64,000 bases of DNA from Bacteroidia bacterium. GTDB taxonomy: Bacteria; Bacteroidota; Bacteroidia; Flavobacteriales; Schleiferiaceae. The notes under the pieces are model-generated. The model saw nothing but the letters and a program-made list of their open reading frames with translations, did no database searches and had not been told where the DNA came from. Numbering within the stretch: the first letter of the stretch is position 1; each line of letters opens with the position of its first letter. The position numbers were made by a program, and so were the translations under genes. Below are positions 1 to 9,679 of the stretch, in pieces. The DNA is taken from the NCBI GenBank assembly GCA_030424545.1, contig JAUHWL010000004.1, positions 186,001 to 250,000 on the forward strand, written 5' to 3'.

Positions 1-137
1 GCGCTATGGATAAAATCCGCCAGCGCTTTGGCGACCGTGCCGTGCAACGCGCCATTGGTTTGGGCGTAAAATCCATTGGCGGAATGAATCCGTTTAGCGG
101 AGAACCACCCGCACTGTTGCCCAATAGAAGAAGATGA
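1..137 (+). CDS. dinB: DNA polymerase IV (Y-family), C-terminal fragment
   Basis: The 3' end of a gene cut by the window edge. The frame opens at base 3 and gives 44 residues ending in a TGA at 135-137. The text IRQRFGDRAVQRAIGL is typical of the end of the little-finger domain of Y-family translesion polymerases, and the tail is basic and proline-rich (PALLPNRRR). The family copies damaged DNA and is usually a LexA/SOS target. The SRAP-type abasic-site protein 600 bases downstream fits a DNA-damage neighbourhood. Only the C-terminus is visible, so an ImuB-like or UmuC-like relative cannot be excluded. Confidence 0.65.
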   Translation, partial: AMDKIRQRFGDRAVQRAIGLGVKSIGGMNPFSGEPPALLPNRRR

Positions 138-181
138 ATTTCTTTGTAAGAAAGTCTAAAGCAGTAGTAATTCGTAATAAA

Positions 182-658
182 ATGAAGAACATATTTTTAT
201 TGTTAAACATCATATTTTCATTATCAATTCATGAAAAACAAGAAGGTATTACAGGGAAATATGAGGCTGATTATTGCGGATATTTAGAAATAATATTTGA
301 AGAGGAAGGTAATTACGCACTTAAATATTCTCACTTTGAACTCTCAGGAACTTATCATTCAAAAGGAGTGTTTGTGAAAAATCATGATACGTTAGTCCTA
401 AAAGAAGTCAGCCATAAAATAACTGAGGAGACTTTTAAAAGAAAAGAGAAAGTAGTTTCGGAAATTACGAACCCCATAAATTTTGATACGACAAATTTCG
501 GAGAAGAATTTCGGCACCTTAGTTTGATTGTTGAAAACGATACATTATTAAAGACTGAGTCTATTTATTGTGGAGGAATGCATGTAAGGCAGAAAGGGTT
601 TTGGACTTATTTTAAAAAAAATAGCACTTCGCTAGAAACCAATGAAGGACATAAATAA
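182..658 (+). CDS. hypothetical exported protein
   Basis: 158 residues if started at the ATG at 182. A longer form from the ATG at 134 would overlap the dinB stop by 4 bases (ATGA) but adds a basic leader in front of what looks like a signal peptide (MKNIFLLLNIIFSLS). I therefore prefer 182, although coupled translation from 134 is possible. The mature part is polar and rich in Glu and Lys, with a 'GKYEADYCG' start and a second Cys-Gly pair near the end (YCGG), compatible with a small periplasmic beta-rich protein. No family recognised. AT content is higher than in the flanking genes. Confidence 0.55.
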   Translation: MKNIFLLLNIIFSLSIHEKQEGITGKYEADYCGYLEIIFEEEGNYALKYSHFELSGTYHSKGVFVKNHDTLVLKEVSHKITEETFKRKEKVVSEITNPINFDTTNFGEEFRHLSLIVENDTLLKTESIYCGGMHVRQKGFWTYFKKNSTSLETNEGHK

Positions 659-695
659 TTGAAAAATTAGATTTCGAAAAGAACATTCGAAGCTT

Positions 696-742
696 CTAAC
701 TGAACTAAACACTCAAGACTCATAACTAAAAACTCAACACTA
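696..742. repeat. degenerate AACTnA low-complexity tract
   Basis: The leader in front of the SRAP gene is built of slightly varied short units around ACTCAA / AACTAAA (for example CACTCAAGACTCATAACT), free of G apart from two positions. Such strings recur upstream of genes in Bacteroidota and may be slippage products. It ends 6 bases before the SRAP start codon and so lies in the leader. Confidence 0.4.
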
Positions 743-748
743 AAAAAA

Positions 749-1582
749 ATGTGCGGCAGATACGTAACCATTTCAAAATTAAAGGCAGTAGAAAAGCGGT
801 TTAATGTAACCACGCCTCAGCCCGATTTATATGCGCCAAATACCAACGTAAGCTTGGGCGATTTTGCGCCAGTAATCACCAATAAAAATCCAGATCAGGT
901 ACATTTTTTTCAATTTGGATTTTCGCCCACATGGGCTAAAAAACAAATGTATTTGTTTAACGCCAGGGCAGAGGGCGACCACAACAAAACCAACGATGTG
1001 CGCTATACGGGCGCCAAAGGCATCATCAACAAACCTGTATTTAGGCAGGCCATACGCAGCCAGCGCTGCTTGGTGGTAGCCGATGCTTTTTTTGAAGGAC
1101 CGCAAAAAGAAAAACTGAGCAAACCCTATGTGGTGTATATGCGCAAAGGTGTGCGGCCATTTGCTTTTGCTGGGCTGTGGGATGTCTGGCAAAACCCCGA
1201 AACGGGCGATGAAATAAACACCTTTGCCATTGTAACCACCGTTTCCAATTCGGTAACGCAAAAAATAGGACATCACCGCAGCCCCGTAATTTTGCACCCC
1301 GAAGATGAGCTTGCTTGGCTCAGTAACGATTTGCCACTGCAAGATGTTACCCAATTGTTGCAGCCCTTTCCGGGGAGCGAAATGAATGCTTATCCGGTTT
1401 CGCCCGCCCTAAAAAGCCCCAAGGCCAATGGTACAGGTTTGCTAAAACCCGTTGGCGAACGCATTTTTAAAGAGTATGACTATGAAATTTATAGCGAACT
1501 AAAGCTAGAAGGAATGGGCATGACTACCGCACGAAAACGAAATTTAGACGACAATAACCCAACCTTAGATTTATTTTCTTAA
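749..1582 (+). CDS. SRAP-domain protein (HMCES/YedK family)
   Basis: 277 residues. The family forms a covalent thiazolidine link between Cys2 and an abasic site in single-stranded DNA, shielding it during replication. The protein starts MCGRY, so Cys2 is exposed after Met removal. The conserved Asn lies in LFNARAE, the Glu in DAFFEG, and the His in the GHHRSPVIL motif, all in the usual order. Length is slightly above the E. coli protein (about 220) because of a C-terminal extension after residue 235. It lies downstream of dinB, a typical SOS association, but separated by a hypothetical gene and about 90 noncoding bases. Confidence 0.92.
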   Translation: MCGRYVTISKLKAVEKRFNVTTPQPDLYAPNTNVSLGDFAPVITNKNPDQVHFFQFGFSPTWAKKQMYLFNARAEGDHNKTNDVRYTGAKGIINKPVFRQAIRSQRCLVVADAFFEGPQKEKLSKPYVVYMRKGVRPFAFAGLWDVWQNPETGDEINTFAIVTTVSNSVTQKIGHHRSPVILHPEDELAWLSNDLPLQDVTQLLQPFPGSEMNAYPVSPALKSPKANGTGLLKPVGERIFKEYDYEIYSELKLEGMGMTTARKRNLDDNNPTLDLFS

Positions 1583-1586
1583 CCTC

Positions 1587-3986
1587 TTAGAAATCATCAG
1601 ATTCTTGTGCTTTTTCTTTCTTCACATAATTGTTTAAACGCATAGAAAAAGTGAAGGTAAACAATGGCGTTCTAGGCTCAGACAATTGATAGGTGTAAAC
1701 ATTGCCTGCCTGAATACGACTCTCGTTTTTAATGGTTGAAAATATATCTTGAACCTGAAAGATTAAAGAATACTTATTGTTATTAAAACTTTTGCGCACA
1801 GAACCATTCATGGTAAAATAGCCTTCAACTTCACCTTGAACAGTATTTGCTGGCCCAATGTATCTAGAGGCCAACTGTACATTCCAATTGCCTTTTATGG
1901 GGAAGGTGTTTGTAAATCTGGAGTTCCAATTAAAGTTATTGCTGCTGTTAATTTGTTCATGCCCGCTTTTTATAGCATATTGAAATAGATTAAAGGCAAT
2001 ATCTGTTTTCCACCAAGAAAACAACTTATAACTAAAAGAAGGTTCTACACCCACAGAAACAGTTTTACCAACGTTTAAAGGAGACGTTAATGTAATGTTT
2101 GTGTCAAATGGCATCTGTACCCGATCAATGTAGTTGTCTACCAATCTTATATAGGTTTCTACAGATACAAACCCTTTTTTGGCAAAACTTTTTATCCAAT
2201 TTACTTCAAAAGCATCGATGTATTCTGGAGACAAATCCGGATTACCCGAGTAAATTGAATATGCATTGCGCCAAGTAAAAAAGGGCTCTAAGAAATAACT
2301 ACGTGGGCGCTGAATTCTTCGTGTGTAATTTATAAGCAACTGATTTTCTTTAGGGAGGGTATAAGAAAAATGAATGGTAGGAAACCAATCCCAGCGGTTA
2401 ATATGTGTTGTTTTGTCTTGTAATTCGGCCGTTATAGACCGATCTGTATACTCTGTACGCAAACCAAATTGGTAACCAAGTTTTCCTTTTTTGCCCTGTA
2501 CAAGACCATAAAAACCAGCAATGTTGCGGATATAATTGGCCGAAGCACTAAATAAGGCTTGTAATTCATATTCTCCCGTAATTGGGTTGTACTCAAAATT
2601 TTGGTTTTCATCTGTGCTTTCGCCAAATTGTATCTGGGTACCAGCCTCAAACTTCATATCGTTTTTATAGGTGCTAGAATAGTCTAGGTTAAAACGAATC
2701 ATGTTAGATGGACCAACTTCTGTGTTTTTGGTACCACCTGTTTTTTTGCCATCGGCATCTAAATAATCTATCAGCACAACATCATCTCCAAAACGATAAT
2801 TATACACCGCACGTCCTTCTATATAATGATCTTGTTTTCTTTTAATATTATACCGATATGTTAAGTAACTAGAATTTGATGTAATGCTATATTGAGACAA
2901 GCCATCGTTAAAATAACTATTCACGTTAGCATCATCAATTAGTTCATCAAACTGTAACTCATTAACAGATTTCATGTTTCGCTTATTTATTCTAGAACCA
3001 ATGGTAAACGTGTGTGCTGTGTTTGGAGTCCAAACAAACTCTGCATTTGCGCCATATGTTTCGGCTCCCCAATCGGTTAAACCATTGCTTCTTATTGTAG
3101 TGGTCCCTGAATCAAATTTTGACAATCTTTCAGTAAACTCATCTTTTGGGTTAGATCTGTTTCTATAATCAATTCCAACGTTAAAGGTGGTTTTTTCATG
3201 ACTAACATTTAAAGAAACATCGCCAGAATAGTTGTTGTAATTGCCACCCGTTACGTTGGCAAGCATGCTCATGCCTTCTAGTTTATTCGACTTTGTAATG
3301 ATGTTCATGATTCCACTAGCGCCTTCGGCTTCATATTTTGCCGAAGGGTTGGTAATAATCTCGATGTTTTTTATTGTACTTGCCGGAATGGTAGCTAGCG
3401 CATCGCTGGGTTCCATAGCAGTAGGGCGGCCGTTTATGAAAAGTGTAAAACTAGAGCTACCTCTCAACAAAACGGTTCCATCGTTTTGCACCATGACAGA
3501 CGGGGAGTTTTCTAAAATTTGAACAGCAGTTTGCCCCGTTGTAACCTCCAAATTACTCACGTCTATTACTTTTTTGTCAATGTCGTACATGATGGTTGGT
3601 GTGCTGCCATCCACCACAACTTCGTTTAGGAGGTTATCTCCAACCAATTCTATTTTTCCCAGGTTTATTACTGGCTTTTCTTTGGTAAGTAGTATGTTGT
3701 TGATGATTTTTTTAGGATATCCAACAAATTGAATGGCAATATAGTATGCGCCAAATGGCACCTCAGTCAGGTCGAATTTGCCAGATTCTGAAGACATACC
3801 ACCTGTAATTATTTTATCCGAATCTTTTTGATATAAAGAAATGGCGGCAAACTCTAAACCAACACTTGAGGCAGAATCTAGTATTTGGCCAAAAATTTCA
3901 CCAGTGGAAGTGGCCTCACTATTTACTTTCTGGGCATGAGAAACAAAAGAAAAAACAATAAATGAGAGGCTTAGTAAAAATTTCAA
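1587..3986 (-). CDS. TonB-dependent receptor family outer-membrane protein
   Basis: 799 residues with a signal peptide (MKFLLSLSFIVFSFVSHA). An N-terminal carboxypeptidase-regulatory-like beta-sandwich (about 25-105: GEIFGQILDS, GKFDLTEVPFGAYYI) is followed by a plug-like domain (about 130-230: ILENSPSVMVQNDGTVLLRG, NIEIITNPSAKYEAEGASG) and a barrel closing with aromatic residues. This is the Bacteroidota OMP_b-brl_3 architecture, without a SusD partner next to it, so the substrate is unknown. Its 3' end faces the SRAP gene with 4 bases between the stops. The barrel has the usual Asn/Tyr-rich strands. Possible cargoes are siderophores, peptides or metal chelates; the sequence does not decide. 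Confidence 0.88.
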   Translation of the reverse strand: MKFLLSLSFIVFSFVSHAQKVNSEATSTGEIFGQILDSASSVGLEFAAISLYQKDSDKIITGGMSSESGKFDLTEVPFGAYYIAIQFVGYPKKIINNILLTKEKPVINLGKIELVGDNLLNEVVVDGSTPTIMYDIDKKVIDVSNLEVTTGQTAVQILENSPSVMVQNDGTVLLRGSSSFTLFINGRPTAMEPSDALATIPASTIKNIEIITNPSAKYEAEGASGIMNIITKSNKLEGMSMLANVTGGNYNNYSGDVSLNVSHEKTTFNVGIDYRNRSNPKDEFTERLSKFDSGTTTIRSNGLTDWGAETYGANAEFVWTPNTAHTFTIGSRINKRNMKSVNELQFDELIDDANVNSYFNDGLSQYSITSNSSYLTYRYNIKRKQDHYIEGRAVYNYRFGDDVVLIDYLDADGKKTGGTKNTEVGPSNMIRFNLDYSSTYKNDMKFEAGTQIQFGESTDENQNFEYNPITGEYELQALFSASANYIRNIAGFYGLVQGKKGKLGYQFGLRTEYTDRSITAELQDKTTHINRWDWFPTIHFSYTLPKENQLLINYTRRIQRPRSYFLEPFFTWRNAYSIYSGNPDLSPEYIDAFEVNWIKSFAKKGFVSVETYIRLVDNYIDRVQMPFDTNITLTSPLNVGKTVSVGVEPSFSYKLFSWWKTDIAFNLFQYAIKSGHEQINSSNNFNWNSRFTNTFPIKGNWNVQLASRYIGPANTVQGEVEGYFTMNGSVRKSFNNNKYSLIFQVQDIFSTIKNESRIQAGNVYTYQLSEPRTPLFTFTFSMRLNNYVKKEKAQESDDF

Positions 3987-4100
3987 GACTATATTATTTT
4001 AATGGGGGCGCAAAAATAACCGCTCAAATGCGAAAATGTTCCTGAATAAAGCGAACATTAAAGAAGATTTAACAGTATTTTTTTCTATAGCCAGAAATAT

Positions 4101-4129
4101 AAAAAAAGCTCTGGCATTTAACCAGAGCT
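4101..4129 (-). terminator. Rho-independent terminator after the DUF1573 gene
   Basis: Perfect 8-bp stem AGCTCTGG / CCAGAGCT with a 7-base loop. A run of seven A before it on the plus strand is a U-tract for minus-strand transcripts. It sits 26 bases past the DUF1573 stop and separates that gene from the receptor gene behind it. Confidence 0.8.
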
Positions 4130-4154
4130 ATAAAATCACATTTTCTAGTGTTTT

Positions 4155-4565
4155 TTAAATTACTTCTCCAACAAGTATTAACGTTTCTGTTTTGGGGTCA
4201 GTGTTTGAAGTAACGACTACAGATTTTCTAAACTTTCCTGTTTTAGTAGCATTGTAAGTTGTTTTTATTTCGGCTGTTTCGCCTGGCATAATGGGCTCTT
4301 TGGGGTACGATGCTACTGTGCAACCACAACTTGGCTTTACATTGTAAATGGTTAACGGCACTTTACCAGAATTGGTGAATTCAAAAACCAAATCTACAGA
4401 TACACCTTTTTTAATGGTTCCGGCATCTACCGTTTTTGCATCCCATTTAATAACGGCAAGTGCCATGTTTTCAATTTCGTTTAGCACAACAATGGTGCTT
4501 GTGGTAAAACTAGCTAAGCTAAAACCAAGTGCGAATAGCCCTAAAATCAATACTGTCTTTTTCAT
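4155..4565 (-). CDS. DUF1573 domain protein, exported
   Basis: 136 residues with an N-terminal signal peptide (about 1-25). The rest is a single Ig-like DUF1573 domain: FDAG-type start (KTVDAGTIKKG), FEFTNSGKVPLTI, the hallmark PSCGCT at about residue 83, then a PGE turn and a final strand. Proteins of this family are abundant in Bacteroidota and thought to be periplasmic or surface Ig-like modules; their biochemical role is not established. It stands as a single gene with its own terminator and is divergent from the two-component operon. Confidence 0.88.
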   Translation of the reverse strand: MKKTVLILGLFALGFSLASFTTSTIVVLNEIENMALAVIKWDAKTVDAGTIKKGVSVDLVFEFTNSGKVPLTIYNVKPSCGCTVASYPKEPIMPGETAEIKTTYNATKTGKFRKSVVVTSNTDPKTETLILVGEVI

Positions 4566-4702
4566 AATAAAATGTTTTAATTATTTGTTCGAGTCAAAAC
4601 TAAGTTGGGCAACATCTTTGATTGGTTAATGATTCTTCAATTCTTGTTAATGAGTTGTTAACGATAAAAAACACAGTAGATCAAGAGATATATTCGTAGC
4701 AA

Positions 4703-5968
4703 ATGAATAAGATAAGAATCAGGTGGGTAATTGTTTTAGGTGCTATTTCGATGTTCGGAATTGCCTTGTCGCAAATTTATTGGGTGAATAGGGCCATGGA
4801 CATTACGGAAAAGGAGCTTGACCAAACCTTAAACGTAGCCTTGCTAAATGTGGCGGAAGACATGGCCATGCTCAATGATCATAATCTTGCAAGCACAAAT
4901 CCGGTAAGTCAACTATCTAGCAATTATTTTGTTGTGGCATTAAACGATGTGATTGATGCGAATATTTTAGAACATTACATCAGCAAAGAGTTTCGGGCTA
5001 GAAAAATTTTTATGGATTATGAGTATGGAATCTATGACTGCTCGTCTGATAAAATGGTTTATGGAAACTACGTGGGCACAAAAGAAAACAAAAACATAAC
5101 CACAGAATTGCCCAAATGGGAAGACAATATTTACTATTTCGGGGTACGCTTACCAGAACGTAAAGCCTACATTTTTGGTGAACTAAAGGTTTGGATGTTC
5201 TCTACAACCATTGTGCTCATGGTTCTGCTCATTTTCGCGTATTCGCTCTTTATTATCCTTAAACAAAAAAGGCTTTCCGAAGTGCAGAAGGATTTTGTAA
5301 ACACAATGACGCATGAATTTAAAACTCCGCTGAGCACAATTGCTATTTCGGCAAATGTGTTGGCCGAATCCGAGGCTATAAAACAAGACACGCGTTTAAA
5401 CAAATACACAGAAATAATACAAGAAGAAAATAGTCAGCTAACCAAACAGGTAGAAAAATTACTGCAAATGACGGATTTGGAAAAAGAGGTTATCACTCTA
5501 AAGTTAGAGCAGATAGATCTTCATGAATTGCTTCAAAAAGTTGCGCATCATTTTGACCTGAAGATGAATGACCTGAACGGAATTTTAACGTTAGGATTAA
5601 AAGCCAAGCCCAGTGAGGTTTTGGCAGACAAAGTGCATCTTACCAATATTCTATATAATCTGTTAGATAATGCCATAAAGTATAGCCCTGAGACGCTAAA
5701 CATTAGCATTGATACTAAAACGATAAATAACAATTTGGTGTTGAGCATAACGGACAAAGGGCAGGGGATAGCGCCAGAAAATCAACCAAAAATATTTAAC
5801 AAGTTTTACCGTGTGCCTACAGGCAATGTACATGATGTAAAAGGCTTTGGCCTGGGTTTGAGCTATGTGAAAAAAATAGTTCAAACACATAAATGGAAAT
5901 TAAATGTAACGAGTGAATTAGACACGGGAAGCACATTTACGATTGAAATACCTTCAAAAAATGGATAA
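4703..5968 (+). CDS. sensor histidine kinase
   Basis: 421 residues. Membrane helices at about 7-28 and 160-187 enclose a periplasmic sensor of about 130 residues with no recognised fold. There is no HAMP; the second helix runs straight into the HisKA domain (NTMTHEFKTP, phospho-acceptor His204). The HATPase domain has the N box NLLDNAIKYSP, G1 DKGQGI, F box IFNKFYR and G2 GFGLGLSYV. All catalytic boxes are intact. The stop overlaps the start of the response regulator, so the two are co-translated and should form a cognate pair. The ligand is unknown. Confidence 0.93.
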   Translation: MNKIRIRWVIVLGAISMFGIALSQIYWVNRAMDITEKELDQTLNVALLNVAEDMAMLNDHNLASTNPVSQLSSNYFVVALNDVIDANILEHYISKEFRARKIFMDYEYGIYDCSSDKMVYGNYVGTKENKNITTELPKWEDNIYYFGVRLPERKAYIFGELKVWMFSTTIVLMVLLIFAYSLFIILKQKRLSEVQKDFVNTMTHEFKTPLSTIAISANVLAESEAIKQDTRLNKYTEIIQEENSQLTKQVEKLLQMTDLEKEVITLKLEQIDLHELLQKVAHHFDLKMNDLNGILTLGLKAKPSEVLADKVHLTNILYNLLDNAIKYSPETLNISIDTKTINNNLVLSITDKGQGIAPENQPKIFNKFYRVPTGNVHDVKGFGLGLSYVKKIVQTHKWKLNVTSELDTGSTFTIEIPSKNG

Positions 5969-6647
5969 ACCAAAACTGCTTTATGTGGAAGATGATTTAA
6001 ACTTGGGCTATGTAACGCAAGACAATTTGCAGTTAAATGGGTACGAAGTAACGCATTGCGAAAATGGCGCAAAAGCCAAAGATTTAATAAACACCAAAAC
6101 CTTTGACCTTTTTATTTTAGATGTTATGCTACCCAAGTTAGATGGTTTTAGTTTGGCAGAACATATCCGTGTAAAAAACCAAGAAGTGCCAATCTTGTTT
6201 TTAACGGCAAAATCGTTAAAAGAAGACCGTTTAAAAGGATTACGGCTAGGTGCAGATGATTACATCACCAAACCTTTTAGCATTGAAGAATTGGTATTAA
6301 AAATTGAAATCTTTTTAAAACGCAGTAAAGTTTATCAACCAGAAAACAAGGAAACCATTTTTGCATTAGGAAAATATACTTTTCACTTTAAGCTGCTTTC
6401 GCTTACTAAAGAAGGCCATGAAAAAACGTTAACGCTAAAAGAGGCCGAACTGCTACGATGCTTTGCGCTACATCCCAACGAATTATTAAAAAGAGATTTT
6501 ATACTAAAAGAGGTGTGGGGCGATGATGATTATTTTAATGGAAGAAGCATGGATGTTTTTATTTCTAAACTTAGAAGCTATTTAAAAGAAGACCCTACGT
6601 TAGAGATTAAGAATATTCACGGTGTAGGTTTTATTTTTTCGTGTTAA
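5961..6647 (+). CDS. OmpR/PhoB-family response regulator
   Basis: 228 residues from the ATG at 5961, which lies inside the last codons of the kinase; an upstream start at 5943 would add six residues not seen in the family. The receiver domain has the acidic pair EDD near residue 10, phospho-acceptor Asp54 (LFILDVMLP), the switch Thr (FLTAK) and Lys (DDYITKPF). The C-terminal winged helix (about 130-228) shows the LTLKEAELL and recognition-helix SMDVFISKLRSYL motifs. It is expected to act as a transcription factor when phosphorylated by the adjacent kinase. Targets are not visible here. Confidence 0.93.
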   Translation: MDKPKLLYVEDDLNLGYVTQDNLQLNGYEVTHCENGAKAKDLINTKTFDLFILDVMLPKLDGFSLAEHIRVKNQEVPILFLTAKSLKEDRLKGLRLGADDYITKPFSIEELVLKIEIFLKRSKVYQPENKETIFALGKYTFHFKLLSLTKEGHEKTLTLKEAELLRCFALHPNELLKRDFILKEVWGDDDYFNGRSMDVFISKLRSYLKEDPTLEIKNIHGVGFIFSC

Positions 6648-6819
6648 TACATTCTTGGTTTTTTATGAAATATCCCTCAAAATCTAACTTTAAGATCTTG
6701 TGCTTCAAGTTAAAAGCCAACATATAAACCTCACTATTTATACAGAATAAAAATATTGTAAATCATTCCTGATTAAATGGATGAGAATTATATTTGGCCT
6801 ATACTTAAAAAAACATCGC

Positions 6820-7401
6820 ATGAAATTACGTTCTATTTTCCTATTGACATTTTTTTCGTTTTCAATTCTATTAAGCGCGCAAAGCTCTTCTGATGATAGT
6901 CGTACTTTCCATAAAGGAATACGTGCAGGTTGGCAGTATGCAAATATGTATCGCAGCGGAAACACAGATTTTAATAACCTAAACGCTTTTTACGTAGGTA
7001 TTTTTAGTGAAGGTAAAGTAGCACCCCTTTTGCGTGTTGGTTCTAGCCTTGAGTATTTTCAAAATGGATTTAATGCCGATAACGAAACGTTTAAAATGCA
7101 TACCATTAGCTTGCCTTTTTATTTAAAATTAAAATTAGGACCACTATTTGGCACAGCTGGTTTTGCAGCAAACTTTAAGGTTGCAGACAATAGAGAAGAT
7201 TTTCCTGGAGGAGAACAAACCACAGATAAAATTACGGATACCAAGTTTTTTGATTTACCCTTAAGTGTAGGAGTAGGTGCAAAATTTTTATTTCTACAAA
7301 TAGAAGCCAAATACAATTGGGGCTTGTTTCAGGCAGCAACAATAAACGGGTATGGCTATAAAAATCAATATTTACAATTGGGCATGTCTGTTATTTTATA
7401 A
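6820..7401 (+). CDS. outer-membrane beta-barrel protein (porin-like family)
   Basis: 193 residues from the ATG at 6820, chosen because it directly begins a signal peptide (MKLRSIFLLTFFSFSILLSA-Q); the in-frame ATG at 6781 would add 13 residues ahead of it. The mature protein has alternating hydrophobic strands and turns typical of the small PorT-like/OMP_b-brl_2 barrels of Bacteroidota (KGIRAGWQYANMY, LPFYLKLKLGPLFGTAGF, LSVGVGAKF) and ends in a beta strand. It lies behind the two-component pair with a 170-base gap, so it could be one of its targets, but this is only positional. Confidence 0.75.
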   Translation: MKLRSIFLLTFFSFSILLSAQSSSDDSRTFHKGIRAGWQYANMYRSGNTDFNNLNAFYVGIFSEGKVAPLLRVGSSLEYFQNGFNADNETFKMHTISLPFYLKLKLGPLFGTAGFAANFKVADNREDFPGGEQTTDKITDTKFFDLPLSVGVGAKFLFLQIEAKYNWGLFQAATINGYGYKNQYLQLGMSVIL

Positions 7402-7507
7402 GCTGATATTGCCATACTTGATTCACGTATTTCTCACCGCTAAATAATTATTAGCCCTAATCTATTTTTCTAACACCTAGTTTAGACAACGAAAGTTTGC
7501 CTAGGCT

Positions 7508-8362
7508 ATGGAGTTAGATTTTTATAAATACGGATTTCAAGAAAATGAATTAGACGCCTTTGTTCAATTAGAGCGAATTGAACGAGCGTCATCTTATATT
7601 TCTACCAAGGCACATCGGCACAATTACAATGAACTTTTCTTTTTTGTAGAGGGAGGAGGCGAGCATATGATTGATTTTAATATGCACGCTATTAAGCCTC
7701 ATAGTATTCACAGCGTTACGGCAAACAAAGTTCATTTGCTTAACAGGGCACCCAAATCATTTGGGTATGTTTTGATGCTAAAAACAGAGTTCTTTCAATT
7801 CGATTTATTAAAATCAAACTATGCATTTTTAATCTCCTGCGAAAAAATAAATCTTACCGATAAAGCCTTTTTAGAGCAATTAGCGCTTTTAAAATCAATA
7901 GAATCTGAGCTAGAGGCCAATATGGTGATGCGCAATGAAATAGTTGTAGCCTTGGTGCACCTTATGTTGATGAAACTAAAACAGTTTATTAAGTCAAACG
8001 CAAGTTATGAGGATGTAAACTTTGCAGAAAGCAATTTGTATAAAACGTTTTACGCCCTACTGGAAAAGGACTTTACGACTGAACGTACCGTGGCGCATTA
8101 TGCAAACAAACTGAATATTGGTGTGTCTGTGCTCAATAAAGAACTCCTCAAAAACACGGGAAAATCTGCAGCAAAACTCATACAGAATAGATTATTGCTA
8201 GAGTGCAAGCGTTTGCTGTTTCATTCTGATTTAAGTATCAAAGAGATTGCCTTCAATTTAAATTTTACAGATACGGCCCACTTTTCTCGTTTTTTCGCAA
8301 AGCATGTACAATGTTCTCCATCTACGTATAGAAATCAATATTTAAGTACAAGAAATAAGTAA
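7508..8362 (+). CDS. AraC-family transcriptional regulator
   Basis: 284 residues. The N-terminal part (about 1-130) looks like a cupin sensor (RHNYNELFFFVEGGGEHMID), and the C-terminal part (about 185-284) holds two helix-turn-helix motifs, the second with the signature IKEIAFNLNFTDTAHFSRFF and the closing PSTYRNQY. This is the standard arrangement of ligand-responsive AraC regulators. It precedes the T9SS-exported protein gene by about 60 bases in the same direction and may regulate it. The ligand is unknown. Confidence 0.9.
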   Translation: MELDFYKYGFQENELDAFVQLERIERASSYISTKAHRHNYNELFFFVEGGGEHMIDFNMHAIKPHSIHSVTANKVHLLNRAPKSFGYVLMLKTEFFQFDLLKSNYAFLISCEKINLTDKAFLEQLALLKSIESELEANMVMRNEIVVALVHLMLMKLKQFIKSNASYEDVNFAESNLYKTFYALLEKDFTTERTVAHYANKLNIGVSVLNKELLKNTGKSAAKLIQNRLLLECKRLLFHSDLSIKEIAFNLNFTDTAHFSRFFAKHVQCSPSTYRNQYLSTRNK

Positions 8363-8425
8363 AAATGTACAATAGATATTGATGAATCTACATTTAGATT
8401 TGAGCATCTCTAAAACACACAGATT

Positions 8426-9667
8426 ATGCAACAATTAAAAAACAGGATTTTTAATCCAATTATTACCGCCATTTTTCTATTTATATCTACGTCAACTTTT
8501 GCGCAATGGCAAATAGCTAGTGTAAACCCATTTATTGCAGGAGGCTATGATGTAGAATTTCCAGATGTTAGCGCAGCTTATGTAACTACGGGCCAAGGTA
8601 TGATCTATAAAAGCATTGATGCAGGAGCTACTTGGAGTATTAACCATGATTTTGGACCCTTTTCAAACATCCATAGCCCAACCTTTATGAATGCCGACAC
8701 GGGATTTGTTAGTGTAAACAATGGGGTGTATAGAACGTTTGATGGTGGTACAAATTGGAATCCAATTAGTAATATTTGGGGACAAACAATCGGATTGAGT
8801 TTGTACAATGTTAAAATAACGGATCAAACATTGTTTGCATCCTATGTACGCAACGACACCACTTACATTGCTAAGTCATTCGATTTTGGTGATAATTTCA
8901 TCGCCATTTATTCAAATTACGAGTTAAATGCACAGCCATATTTATTCTCTTTTTTAGACACGTTATCGGGACATTTCATCAACCCGAATCAAAAACAACA
9001 AGTATATAAAACGCTAGATGGGTGTATCACCGTTGATACCTTATTCATTACCACGGGCCCTTTAGATTTAGAGGCGAAGTTTGATTTTATTGATGACAAT
9101 CGCGGGTTTTTATATGGCGATCACGGCAGCCAATCAAACCCCTCTAGAACCTGGAATACAGGTACGTTTTATTTTCCAATAGACTTAGATGGGGTAGGCG
9201 TTTTACCTGTTTATGATTTAGATTTTAATACAACAAAACTTTATGCTAGTTCGGCCTACGGTAAAATATTTGTGTCAAAAACGAAGGGCTCAAGCTGGGT
9301 TGAGCAAATTACCCCTGTAAATAGTGGTGTTAATGCAATAGCGTTTGCCAATGAAAATCAAGGTATTGCTGTTACAAATTACGAAGTGCTAACAACTAAT
9401 AATGGTGGGTTTTTACATGTAGATGAATTAGACCCTTCAACAGCCATAAAACTCTTCCCAAATCCAGTAAACGACATTTTGCAAATTTCATTAGTTGAAA
9501 GTGCAATTGTTTCTGAAATGCTATTGATTGATGCTCAAGGGAGAACGGTGAAGGCTTTTGAGGCAACAGATAAGAACTTGCATGTAGGAGACCTAAAAGC
9601 AGGTGTTTACTTTTTGAGGGTTACAACAGAGAAAGGTAGCGTTGTCAAAAAAGTAATCAAGCAATAA
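8426..9667 (+). CDS. T9SS-exported repeat protein with type A sorting domain
   Basis: 413 residues. A signal peptide (about 1-27) is followed by a beta-propeller-like region with repeated BNR/Ycf48-type strands (IYKSIDAGATWS, VYRTFDGGTNW, IFVSKTKGSSWVEQ). The last 75 residues are a type A C-terminal sorting domain: LFPNPVNDILQI, LLIDAQGRTV, LKAGVYFLRV, ending KVIKQ. This targets the protein through the type IX secretion system to the surface or medium. No T9SS core gene lies in the window. A terminator at 9856 ends the unit. Function beyond secretion is unknown. Confidence 0.9.
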   Translation: MQQLKNRIFNPIITAIFLFISTSTFAQWQIASVNPFIAGGYDVEFPDVSAAYVTTGQGMIYKSIDAGATWSINHDFGPFSNIHSPTFMNADTGFVSVNNGVYRTFDGGTNWNPISNIWGQTIGLSLYNVKITDQTLFASYVRNDTTYIAKSFDFGDNFIAIYSNYELNAQPYLFSFLDTLSGHFINPNQKQQVYKTLDGCITVDTLFITTGPLDLEAKFDFIDDNRGFLYGDHGSQSNPSRTWNTGTFYFPIDLDGVGVLPVYDLDFNTTKLYASSAYGKIFVSKTKGSSWVEQITPVNSGVNAIAFANENQGIAVTNYEVLTTNNGGFLHVDELDPSTAIKLFPNPVNDILQISLVESAIVSEMLLIDAQGRTVKAFEATDKNLHVGDLKAGVYFLRVTTEKGSVVKKVIKQ

Positions 9668-9679
9668 ACCCAATCATGT

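Noticed and set aside
827-1354. Minus-strand frame of 175 codons opposite the SRAP gene
   Set aside because: The SRAP gene has all family residues; the antisense frame has no domain.
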